Shown here: piece by piece, positions 10,786 through 18,606 of the stretch
Position numbering within the stretch: the first letter of the stretch is position 1
How the letters are laid out: every line of letters begins with the position of its first letter
NCBI RefSeq assembly: GCF_002192455.1
Contig: NZ_CP021744.1
Location: 2,200,001 to 2,264,000, forward strand
Direction of reading: 5' to 3'
Origin: Streptomyces albireticuli
Lineage (GTDB): Bacteria; Actinomycetota; Actinomycetes; Streptomycetales; Streptomycetaceae
DNA length: 64,000 bases
The notes under the pieces: model-generated
The model's database searches: none
Seen by the model: the letters and a program-made list of their open reading frames with translations, nothing else
What the model was told of the DNA's origin: nothing
Position numbers and translations under genes: made by a program

Positions 10786-13700
10786 GTGAGCCAGATCGTG
10801 GTCAGTCGTCCACCGAGGGCACTGCCGCCGGAGGTGCCCGGCGCGGAGATCCGCCTGGAGGCGCCCCCGGAGCTGCCGAGGGGCGCTCAGGACAGTGTGC
10901 TGATGCAGCTGTTGCCGACGCTGGGCATGGCCTCGTCGATGGTCTATTTCTTCATGCCGGGCGCCGCCCCGATGATGAAGATCATGGGCGTCATGATGAT
11001 GTGCTCGACGCTCGGCATGACCATCGCGATGGTGGTGCGGCACCGTCAGGGCTCGCAGGGGCAGACGGCGGACATGCGCCGTGACTACCTCAAGTACTTG
11101 GCGCAGACGCGCCGGACGGTGCGGCGCACGGCGAAGGCGCAGCGGGACGCGCAGTTCTATCTGCACCCCTCCCCCGATCAGCTGTGGTCGGTGGTGGCGG
11201 AGGGGACGCGGCTGTGGGAGCGGCGGGCGAGCGACGACGACTTCGCGCAGGTGCGGGTCGGGCTGGGCACGCAGCAGCTCTCGACGCCGCTGGTGGCTCC
11301 GGAGACGGCTCCGATAGACGACCTGGAGCCGTTGACGACGGGTGCGATGCAGCAGTTCCTGGCGACGCACGGTTCGCTGGACGGGATGCCGGTGGCATTG
11401 TCGCTGCGGGCCTTCTACCACGTGACGCTGTCGGGTGAGCCGGAGACGGTGCACGGGACGGCGCGGGCGCTGGTGGCGCAGCTGGTGACGCTGCATTCGC
11501 CGGAGGACCTGGTCGTCGCGGTGGTCTCGGCGCGGGGCGCGGCCTCGTACTGGGAGTGGGCGAAGTGGCTTCCGCATGTGCAGGTGCCGGGTGCGGTGGA
11601 CGGGGCCGGTGCGCGCCGGCTGATCGGTGACGACCTCGCCGAGCTGGAGGACCTGCTGCGTCCGCGGCTGGAGGGGCGTACGCGGTTCAGCCGCGAGGGG
11701 CAGCCGCTGCTGGACCAGCCGCATGTGGTGGTCGTGCTGGACGGTGGCGCGGTGCCGCCGGACTCGGTGTTCGCGGCGCCCGAGGGCCTTCAGGGCGTGA
11801 CCATCGTGGAGGTCGTGCCGGGCGATCTGGGTGAGCTGCGCGGTGGCCTCTCGGTGGTCGTGGAGCCGGGTTCGCTCCAGCTGATGTCGCAGGTCGCGAC
11901 GTACGAAGGGGTGCCGGACACGCTGTCCATGGAGGCGGCGGAGGCGCTGGCGCGGCAGCTGGCCCCGCTGCGGGTGGGCGGTGGCGACGGTGACGAGCCG
12001 CTGCTGGCGAACCTGGACTTCACGGATCTGCTGGGCCTGGGTGACGCGGGTTCGGTGGACGTGGCACGGACGTGGCGGCCGCGGTCGGCCGCGGAGCGGC
12101 TGCGGGTGCCGATCGGCGTCAGCGAGGACGGCGCGCCCGTGATGCTGGACCTGAAGGAGGCGGCGCAGGACGGCATGGGCCCGCACGGTCTGTGCGTGGG
12201 CGCGACCGGTTCCGGTAAGTCGGAGCTGCTGCGGACGCTCGTCCTGGGGCTCGCGGTCACACATTCGTCGGAGAATCTGAACTTCGTCCTGGCGGACTTC
12301 AAGGGTGGCGCGACCTTCGCCGGGATGTCGGGGCTGCCGCACGTCGCGGCCGTCATCACCAACCTCGCGGACGACCTGACGCTCGTCGACCGCATGCGCG
12401 ACTCGATCACGGGTGAGCTCCAGCGCCGGCAGGAGCTGCTGCGCGCGGCGGGCAACTACGCGAACATCCACGACTACGAGAAGGCGCGGGCCGCCGGGGC
12501 CGCGCTGGAGCCGCTGGCTTCACTCGTCCTGGTGATCGACGAGTTCAGCGAGCTGTTGACGGCGAAGCCGGACTTCATCGACATGTTCATCCAGATCGGC
12601 CGCATCGGCCGTTCGCTTGGTGTGCACCTGCTGCTGGCCTCGCAGCGCCTGGAGGAGGGCCGGCTGCGCGGTCTGGAGACGTATCTGTCGTACCGGATCG
12701 GTCTGCGGACGTTCTCGGCGGCCGAGTCGCGTACGGCGCTGGGCGTGCCGGACGCGTACCACCTGCCGTCGGTGCCGGGTTCGGGCTATCTGAAGTTCGG
12801 CACGGACGAGATGACGCGCTTCAAGGCCGCGTACGTCTCGGGCACGTACCGTACGGGCGCGGGCGCGGGCTCCGGCGGCGGGCCGCTGCCGATCGAGCGG
12901 CGCCCGGTGCTGTTCACGGCCGACCCCGTGCCGGTGACGTACACCGCGCCGGCGCCCGTGCCGGACGAGCCGCGGGCGGGTGACGACGGGCTGGCCGACA
13001 CGGTGCTGGACGTGATCGTGCGCCGGGTCGAGGGCCAGGGCCCGCCGGCCCACCAGGTGTGGCTGCCGCCGCTGGACCGGTCGTCGTCGCTGGACGAGCT
13101 GCTGCCGCCGCTGTCGGCGGTGGAGGGCCGCGGCCTGACGGCCCCGGACCTGCCGCGCGCGGGGCGGCTGTCGGTGCCGATCGGGCTCGTCGACAAGCCT
13201 TTCGAGCAGCGGCGCGACGTCCTGTACCGGGACTTCTCGGGCGCGGCGGGCAACATGCTCGTCGTCGGTGGCCCGCAGTCCGGCAAGTCGACGCTGATGC
13301 GGACGCTGATCTCGGCGTTCGCCCTGACGCACACGCCGGCCGAGGTGCAGTTCTACGGCCTGGACTTCGGTGGCGGCGGCATGAGCGCCGTCGCCGACCT
13401 GCCGCACGTCGGCGGTGTGGCCTCGCGCCTGGACCCCGAGCGGGTCCGCCGCACGGTCGCCGAGGTGGCGGGCGTCCTGGCCCGCCGCGAGGAGTACTTC
13501 CGGGCGCACGGCATCGACTCGATCGGCACGTTCCGGCGGCTGCGCGCGTCGGGGGAGATCACCGACCAGCCGTGGGGCGACGTCTTCCTGATCGTCGACG
13601 GCTGGGCCAACTTCAAGCAGGAGTACGAGATGCTGGAGGGGGTCGTCACCGACATCGCGGGCCGCGGCCTGGGCTACGGCATTCACATCGTCGTGACCGC

Positions 13701-14736
13701 CTCGCGCAACATGGAGGTCCGCGCCTCGCTCAAGGACCAGCTGCTCAACCGGCTGGAGCTGCGGCTCGGTGACACGATGGACTCGGAGTTCGACCGTAAG
13801 GTCGCCGCGAACGTCCCGGCCGGTGTGCCCGGCCGCGGTCAGCTGCCGGAGAAGCTCCACTTCATGGCGGCCCAGCCGCGCATCGACTCCGACAGCGACG
13901 CCGAGACGCTCACGGACGCGACGGCCGCGATGGTCCGCGCGGTCGGCGAGGCGTGGTCCGGCCCCGGCGCCCCGGGCGTCCGGCTCCTCCCCCGCAAGCT
14001 GCGCGCCGACGAGCTCCCCAAGGGCTTCGAGTACCCGCAGTACGGCGTCGCCCTCGGTATCGACGAGACCAATCTGGAGCCGGTCTTCGTCGACTTCGAG
14101 ACCGATCCGTTCTTCCTGGTCTTCGGTGAGAGCGAGTCCGGCAAGACGGCCGCGCTGCGGATGCTCGCCAAGCAGATCACCGAGCGCTACGGCCCGGACG
14201 AGGCGAAGATCGTGGTCGGCGACTACCGCCGTACGCTCCTCGACGTCATCCCCGACACGCACCTGCTGGAGTACGCGCCGATCACCTCGGCCCTTACGGT
14301 GCACGCCAACGCCCTCAACGGGCTGATGGAGCGGCGCGCCCCGCAGCCGGACATCACCCCGCAGCAGCTGCGCGACCGCAGCTGGTGGTCGGGCCCGCGC
14401 TTCTTCGTCATCGTCGACGACTACGAGCTCGTCTCGACCAGCAGCGGCAACCCGCTGGCCGTCCTGACCGAGAACCTGCCGTTCGCCCGGGACGTCGGCG
14501 TCCGCTTCATCATCGCGCGCAGCTCGGCCGGCGCGTCCCGCTCGATGTTCGAGCAGTTCATGCAGCGCGTACGGGAGCTGGGCGCCCAGGGCCTCGTCCT
14601 CTCGGGCGACCCGGGCGAGGGCGACGTCCTGGGCGGCGTCCGCCCGCGCCCGATGCCGCCGGGCCGCGGCTACTTCGTCTCCCGCAAGCGGGGGACGCCG
14701 CTGGTGCAGGTGGGCTGGGTGCCGGAGGAGCAGTAG
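10786..14736 (+). CDS. eccC: Type VII secretion motor ATPase EccC (fused EccCa/EccCb)
   Basis: 1316 aa from a GTG at 10786 (MSQIVVSRPPRALPPEVPG). The frame is open further upstream, but this N-terminus matches the family, and GGAGGGG lies 12 nt before it. Two N-terminal membrane helices (about residues 40-90) precede three FtsK/SpoIIIE ATPase domains. The P-loops are GATGSGKS (472-479), GGPQSGKS (828-835) and GESESGKT (1114-1121), with matching Walker B strands LVLVIDEFSE, VFLIVDGWAN and FFVIVDDYEL. EccC recognises EsxB-type substrates through the C-terminal ATPase domain and powers export. All three Walker A sites look intact. In Streptomyces it is a single polypeptide, as here. Followed by a terminator at 14761-14791. 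Confidence 0.97.
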   Translation: MSQIVVSRPPRALPPEVPGAEIRLEAPPELPRGAQDSVLMQLLPTLGMASSMVYFFMPGAAPMMKIMGVMMMCSTLGMTIAMVVRHRQGSQGQTADMRRDYLKYLAQTRRTVRRTAKAQRDAQFYLHPSPDQLWSVVAEGTRLWERRASDDDFAQVRVGLGTQQLSTPLVAPETAPIDDLEPLTTGAMQQFLATHGSLDGMPVALSLRAFYHVTLSGEPETVHGTARALVAQLVTLHSPEDLVVAVVSARGAASYWEWAKWLPHVQVPGAVDGAGARRLIGDDLAELEDLLRPRLEGRTRFSREGQPLLDQPHVVVVLDGGAVPPDSVFAAPEGLQGVTIVEVVPGDLGELRGGLSVVVEPGSLQLMSQVATYEGVPDTLSMEAAEALARQLAPLRVGGGDGDEPLLANLDFTDLLGLGDAGSVDVARTWRPRSAAERLRVPIGVSEDGAPVMLDLKEAAQDGMGPHGLCVGATGSGKSELLRTLVLGLAVTHSSENLNFVLADFKGGATFAGMSGLPHVAAVITNLADDLTLVDRMRDSITGELQRRQELLRAAGNYANIHDYEKARAAGAALEPLASLVLVIDEFSELLTAKPDFIDMFIQIGRIGRSLGVHLLLASQRLEEGRLRGLETYLSYRIGLRTFSAAESRTALGVPDAYHLPSVPGSGYLKFGTDEMTRFKAAYVSGTYRTGAGAGSGGGPLPIERRPVLFTADPVPVTYTAPAPVPDEPRAGDDGLADTVLDVIVRRVEGQGPPAHQVWLPPLDRSSSLDELLPPLSAVEGRGLTAPDLPRAGRLSVPIGLVDKPFEQRRDVLYRDFSGAAGNMLVVGGPQSGKSTLMRTLISAFALTHTPAEVQFYGLDFGGGGMSAVADLPHVGGVASRLDPERVRRTVAEVAGVLARREEYFRAHGIDSIGTFRRLRASGEITDQPWGDVFLIVDGWANFKQEYEMLEGVVTDIAGRGLGYGIHIVVTASRNMEVRASLKDQLLNRLELRLGDTMDSEFDRKVAANVPAGVPGRGQLPEKLHFMAAQPRIDSDSDAETLTDATAAMVRAVGEAWSGPGAPGVRLLPRKLRADELPKGFEYPQYGVALGIDETNLEPVFVDFETDPFFLVFGESESGKTAALRMLAKQITERYGPDEAKIVVGDYRRTLLDVIPDTHLLEYAPITSALTVHANALNGLMERRAPQPDITPQQLRDRSWWSGPRFFVIVDDYELVSTSSGNPLAVLTENLPFARDVGVRFIIARSSAGASRSMFEQFMQRVRELGAQGLVLSGDPGEGDVLGGVRPRPMPPGRGYFVSRKRGTPLVQVGWVPEEQ

Positions 14737-14760
14737 CAGTAAGGGGATCGACAAGATCTG

Positions 14761-14791
14761 AAGAGGGGGTGCGCTCGGCGCACCCCCTCTT
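14761..14791 (+). terminator. eccC terminator hairpin
   Basis: 14-bp perfect arms (14761-14774 and 14778-14791) with a TCG loop, followed by TTGTTAG. It ends the eccC transcript. A similar hairpin stands in the same place before the second substrate module (17947-17975). Confidence 0.8.
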
Positions 14792-14822
14792 TGTTAGGTT
14801 CGAACGTACGAATGCCCTGGTG
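14791..14822 (+). promoter_or_regulatory. Conserved leader element of substrate module 1
   Basis: A 32-nt stretch directly after the hairpin (TTGTTAG, then TTCGAAC, then ACGAATGCCCTG) is repeated with only four differences at 17974-18005 ahead of module 2. It contains a TTCGAA palindrome and lies 40-75 nt before the first start codon of each module, where a promoter or operator is expected. Confidence 0.5.
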
Positions 14823-14864
14823 CGTGCGTGTCAGGGCTGATGTGGACGAATTCCGGGGGGAATC

Positions 14865-15005
14865 GTGGCGTTCGGGCGTGTGCGGGGCGGGTCGGTGGCG
14901 GGGGCGGGGCGGCGGGCGGCGGAGGCACTGGGTGCGGGGGCGGGACGTGCGGGGCCGAGGGGCGGCGCCCCACGCTTCACGCCCGCCCCGTCCGCCCGCG
15001 CCTAG
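14865..15005 (+). CDS. 46-aa ORF, apparent shrunken copy of the 178-aa protein of module 2
   Basis: A GTG at 14865 follows CCGGGGGGAATC, almost the same as the leader of the module-2 gene at 18053, and both proteins begin M-A-F. It ends PRFTPAPSARA with TAG at 15003-15005, 15 nt before the large WXG-headed gene, exactly where the module-2 gene ends APFTSRLTDYN. The middle is Gly/Ala/Arg-rich and shows no resemblance to the module-2 protein. The position and both ends fit a gene that lost its middle, or a fast-evolving small protein. It may not be functional. Confidence 0.35.
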   Translation: MAFGRVRGGSVAGAGRRAAEALGAGAGRAGPRGGAPRFTPAPSARA

Positions 15006-15020
15006 GGAGCCGACCGCACC

Positions 15021-17213
15021 ATGCTCACGTACCACCAGGTCATGACCACGGACCTCACCCTGCTGACCACGGCGGCGACGCAGTGGGACGCGGCCGCCAA
15101 GGACCTCGAAGCCGTCCAGAAGACGTACAACAGCCAGGTCCGGAACGTCGGCATCGACGAACAGTGGCAGGGCGTCGCCCGCACCTTCGCCCAGATCGCC
15201 AACACCCGGACGTACGAGCAGTACTCCGCGGCGGCGAAGGAGGCGAGGGCCATCGCGTCGCTGCTGCGGGACGCGCACGGGCAGTTCGTCGAGCTGCGCA
15301 ACAAGATGAAGTCCGCGATCGCCGACGCCGCCAAAGAAGACATGAAGATCGACGAAAACGGCAAGGCGACCTGGACCAAGCGCGACGACCCCGGCGTGAA
15401 GAACGATCCTGATGCCGCGACCGCGATCCCCAAGGCCGAGTCGGCCTGGACGCAGCACATCGCCGACATCGTCCAGCAATTCGACGACGCCGACCAGGGC
15501 GTCAAGCTGGCGCTGGCGGCGGCTACGCAGGATTCGGACCCGAACGATGGGATCGACCACGGATTCAATGCCAAGGCCGAGGGAGACATCGAGAAGGTCG
15601 AAGGGCGGAGATTCGCGGAGCTGGCAAAAGAAAATTCCGGTGGCCATTCGGATGCCAAGGCGCTGGCCGAGATGCAGCGCCTTGTCCGCGACAACAGCCA
15701 CAACGTGGAGTTCAGCCAGACTCTCCTCAATGAGCTCGGCCCCAAGGGAACTTTGCTCTTCTCCAATCGCCTGAATGAGAATTCCAACAACTCGGACGAG
15801 GCGACTAAGTCCAGCTCCCTGAGTATCGAAAAGGGCCTTGCGACCTCGCTGGCCACAGCAACTAACTCGCCGAACTCCGCCTTCTACGAGAAGTGGCGAG
15901 AAGGGATGCGAAGCGCTGGGGTGGATGTCGTGGACGACCACCAGAAGGTGCAAATAAAGGGCTACCAGTCTCTCGTGACCCTGATGTCACACGGCAAAGG
16001 GTTCTCTCCTGGCTTCGTGACCGACCTGGGCGACGACATGATAGCCGCGGAGAAGAAGAACCCAGGAATCTGGGACATGCCCAGCGGGAAGCACCTCGCA
16101 GGTCCTCCGAAGTGGTTGGCCAGGGATCCTCTCGACGGGCTGCTCGACATAGCGAGCCGTGACCCTAAAACGGCTGAGAAGTTCCTCGATCCTGGTCCCG
16201 ACGGCAAGGGTGACCGGCTCAAGTACCTCCTGCACGACAGGAACTGGAACACTCGCTATGAGCTGACCGGGAACTATTCCCACCCCGACATGGATCAGTT
16301 CAGGAAGGTCGAGGACCCAGATGCACGAAAAGGTCTCGCCAAGGCTATCGAGGCCGCCGCAACCGGCCACCAGCCCGGCGAGTCGGCAAAGATGGGCGCC
16401 GCGCACACCGAAAGCCAGGCCCGAGTCATGCATCAAACCGTCGAGAGCCTCAACGGAAAGTTTGGCGATCACCTGCCGGCCAACCTGCGCACCCCGATTG
16501 CACGAACGATCACCGACTACGCGACCGATACACATGAGATTCTGACCGGCCAGAACTCCAATTACGGTTACGAGGGCGGCCGGCAAAGCATCTGGACCAA
16601 GGACGGTAACTCGCATATGGCCGTCGCCCAGGAAAGTCTCATCCGGGTCATCCGTGGGGTTTCGGACGACCCCAAGAACTTCTCACTGATCTACAACACC
16701 GAGCGCGCGCATTCCGCCGACATCCTTGCCGGGATGCCGGACAGGCCGGGGAGAAGCAACGTCGAGTGGGACGTCCCCAGCAGAGACGTGGGTACCGCGT
16801 TCGGCGCCCTCAACGCCATCGGCGCAGACACCATCATGGACAAACAGGATGCGCGCAAAGCTTGGGCCGACGATGTGGCCAGATACGGCTATCACCTCGG
16901 TGGCGCCCCCGTCACCGGGCTTCCGGTGATTGGAGACGTAGCTCAGCGAACGATCGATGCCGCCGCATACGACTGGTCCAAGGACATCAAGAACCTGGCC
17001 GACGAAAAGGCTCGCGGGGACCTCGCCAAGGACTGGACAAAAGACACAGCTTCCGTCAAGGACCTCATCGACGCTTCGGCGAAGCAACGCAGCATTGACC
17101 CGACGGACCCGGATAGACCTCACTACAACGATGTGAAGCAGATGAGGCAGGAAGCCGAGCAGAGCTATGCGGCCAGCCGGAACAAAGCGCTGACCTACCT
17201 TCGACCCAACTAG
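15021..17213 (+). CDS. Large WXG-headed protein, likely type VII substrate (module 1)
   Basis: 730 aa. The first ~105 residues form a WXG100-like helical hairpin with W49-Q-G51 (IDEQWQGVA) at the turn. The remainder is a large alpha-rich region I associate with the actinobacterial DUF6571 family, without certainty. Residues 1-165 are almost identical to the protein at 18607, much of it identical at DNA level too; after residue ~165 (near base 15517) similarity falls to scattered blocks such as DPLDGLL, FLDPG.DGK and DTHEI. The 3' part has more A/T-ending codons than its neighbours. The architecture (conserved secretion head, variable body, small membrane protein downstream) resembles polymorphic toxin or LXG systems; no toxin motif is visible, so activity is unknown. 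The start ATG follows GGGAG at about 10 nt. Confidence 0.85.
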   Translation: MLTYHQVMTTDLTLLTTAATQWDAAAKDLEAVQKTYNSQVRNVGIDEQWQGVARTFAQIANTRTYEQYSAAAKEARAIASLLRDAHGQFVELRNKMKSAIADAAKEDMKIDENGKATWTKRDDPGVKNDPDAATAIPKAESAWTQHIADIVQQFDDADQGVKLALAAATQDSDPNDGIDHGFNAKAEGDIEKVEGRRFAELAKENSGGHSDAKALAEMQRLVRDNSHNVEFSQTLLNELGPKGTLLFSNRLNENSNNSDEATKSSSLSIEKGLATSLATATNSPNSAFYEKWREGMRSAGVDVVDDHQKVQIKGYQSLVTLMSHGKGFSPGFVTDLGDDMIAAEKKNPGIWDMPSGKHLAGPPKWLARDPLDGLLDIASRDPKTAEKFLDPGPDGKGDRLKYLLHDRNWNTRYELTGNYSHPDMDQFRKVEDPDARKGLAKAIEAAATGHQPGESAKMGAAHTESQARVMHQTVESLNGKFGDHLPANLRTPIARTITDYATDTHEILTGQNSNYGYEGGRQSIWTKDGNSHMAVAQESLIRVIRGVSDDPKNFSLIYNTERAHSADILAGMPDRPGRSNVEWDVPSRDVGTAFGALNAIGADTIMDKQDARKAWADDVARYGYHLGGAPVTGLPVIGDVAQRTIDAAAYDWSKDIKNLADEKARGDLAKDWTKDTASVKDLIDASAKQRSIDPTDPDRPHYNDVKQMRQEAEQSYAASRNKALTYLRPN

Positions 17214-17332
17214 TTGAAACTGCGAGCACCGGGAGCGAGTACGCCGGGCCCTAAAGGAGTCAGCGTGATCCCGGCGAGCTCTGCGGGAAGCTTTGCGAGA
17301 ACGCCCGGCCGGAGCACCATAGGAGGAGGAAA

Positions 17333-17734
17333 ATGCCGAACGAGGCACACGAGGACCAAGTACCAATCAGATCGGGAAAAACCTCTTCCGCAGATAACGG
17401 ACGAAGGATCCATCGGATCAGCACGGTCCTGCTCGGATTGCTTTCTGTCGGAGCCGTTCTGGCTCTCCTCATGCCGGTCGAATTCGACAAGACCCATGGG
17501 ATATTCGAAAGAGAAACCAAGCACCTGAAGTGCGGATCCGTCGTCTTCCCCCGGGAGGAGATGGGAGCCACGACATACAACATCGACTGCGGCACAGCCC
17601 GGACCCAGCGCTTGGGATATGTCGGCCTGGCCTTGGCCGCAGCAGGTTTGGTGACAACGCTCCACCTCGCCAGGCAGAGCATCCGACGAGACCACCCCGC
17701 ACGGGATTCACGGATCAGGAGCAAGGGGAACTAA
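17333..17734 (+). CDS. Two-helix membrane protein, partner of module 1
   Basis: 133 aa, no family recognised. The ATG has an excellent AGGAGGAGG site 3-5 nt upstream. It has a hydrophilic N-terminus (~30 residues), a helix at about 31-47 (STVLLGLLSVGAVLALLMP), an outside loop with two Cys (KCGSVV and DCGTA) likely to form a disulfide, a second helix at about 93-110, and a basic tail. It follows the module-1 large protein by 119 bp on the same strand. The partner at the same place in module 2 is unrelated (a one-helix protein with a large outside domain). By analogy it could be an immunity protein, chaperone or receptor; this is inference only. Confidence 0.7.
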   Translation: MPNEAHEDQVPIRSGKTSSADNGRRIHRISTVLLGLLSVGAVLALLMPVEFDKTHGIFERETKHLKCGSVVFPREEMGATTYNIDCGTARTQRLGYVGLALAAAGLVTTLHLARQSIRRDHPARDSRIRSKGN

Positions 17735-17946
17735 ACGCACACAGAAGGGCGTTCAGGCCCCAGCCTGTCGGACGTGCGAGCCCCTGGGAAGCATCCGACC
17801 CCGGCACGGGCGAGTGCTGGGGCTTCGCGTCCCGGACAAAGGGGGCGCCGCCTCGGGCACGAGCAGGGCTCAGAGGTCACACGAGCCGCCGGAACCGCGA
17901 GGGGCTCGGGAGGCGTCAGTGCTTAGGTCTTCGACGAACATCTCAT

Positions 17947-17975
17947 AAGGGGGGTGCGCCAGGCGCGCCCCCCTT
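17947..17975 (+). terminator. Hairpin before module 2
   Basis: AAGGGGGG (17947-17954) pairs with CCCCCCTT (17968-17975), extended by a GC-rich inner stem. Same position relative to the leader element as the hairpin at 14761-14791. Confidence 0.7.
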
Positions 17976-18005
17976 GTTAGTTTCGAACACACGAATGCCC
18001 TGATG
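17974..18005 (+). promoter_or_regulatory. Conserved leader element of substrate module 2
   Basis: The second copy of the 32-nt element described at 14791-14822, 28 of 32 bases the same. The stretch after it is less conserved until the CCGGGGGGAA ribosome-binding region. Conservation across otherwise unlike flanks suggests a functional promoter or operator shared by the two modules. Confidence 0.5.
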
Positions 18006-18052
18006 TCACAGGGTGAACACGGGACTTGCTGTCCGGGGGGAACGGGAAAAGC

Positions 18053-18589
18053 ATGGCATTCGACAACGAGTGGGACGAACTGCGAGCCGAGTCCGTGGCA
18101 CGGCTCCAGGAGGATCGTGCCGGGACGACGGACTCCCACACACGCCTCAACGGCACCGGGCCGGCCGGACCTGGCAGCCCGTTCGTCGGGCCCCAGGGCG
18201 GCGGCCCCGGGCTCGCCTCCTCCTCCCCGAAGAAGAAGGCGGCCGTCGCGGCGCTGGAGCAGCACATACAGCCCGACACCCAGAAGGCCGGCAAGGTCAT
18301 GGACGAGACCACGGAAGCCGCGGCCAAGGGCTTCAAGGACTGGGCCACGGGCGCGGGCATCACCGAGGCCCTCAAGGGCTGGCGCGCCTCGGTCAAGTCG
18401 CTGGAGAACCGTCTCGCCGGCGAGAAGGCCGGTCTGTCGGGCGCCAACACACTCTTCCAGGGCGCCGACAAGGGCCTCGGCGGCCAGTTCGGCCTGTACG
18501 GCCCGCCGCTCCTGCCCCCGAGGCTGCCCGCCGCCGGCCAGTCGGGCGGCAACGCGCCCTTCACGTCCCGCCTGACGGACTACAACTAA
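18053..18589 (+). CDS. 178-aa hydrophilic protein, first gene of module 2 (possible ESX partner)
   Basis: Start ATG at 18053 (MAFDNEWDELRAESVARLQED) with GGGGGGAA about 10 nt upstream. An upstream in-frame start (18026) is less likely because the ribosome-binding site lies between the two. It has a helical N-terminus, a Gly/Pro-rich linker (residues ~33-55), a long helical region (~58-145), and a Pro/Gly C-terminus ending LTDYN. No membrane segment and no WXG motif. It is 17 bp upstream of the large WXG-headed gene, so it is probably co-translated and may be its WXG-like dimer partner or chaperone. Family not recognised. Confidence 0.75.
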   Translation: MAFDNEWDELRAESVARLQEDRAGTTDSHTRLNGTGPAGPGSPFVGPQGGGPGLASSSPKKKAAVAALEQHIQPDTQKAGKVMDETTEAAAKGFKDWATGAGITEALKGWRASVKSLENRLAGEKAGLSGANTLFQGADKGLGGQFGLYGPPLLPPRLPAAGQSGGNAPFTSRLTDYN

Positions 18590-18606
18590 GGGAACGGCCG
18601 GACCCC

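Larger units (their letters stand above)
17735..18052 (+). other. 318-bp gap between module 1 and module 2
   Basis: No convincing gene. It holds a distant inverted repeat (GCCCCAGC at 17757-17764 and GCTGGGGC at 17816-17823), the hairpin at 17947-17975, and the conserved leader element at 17974-18005, followed by the ribosome-binding site for the gene at 18053. Confidence 0.6.
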
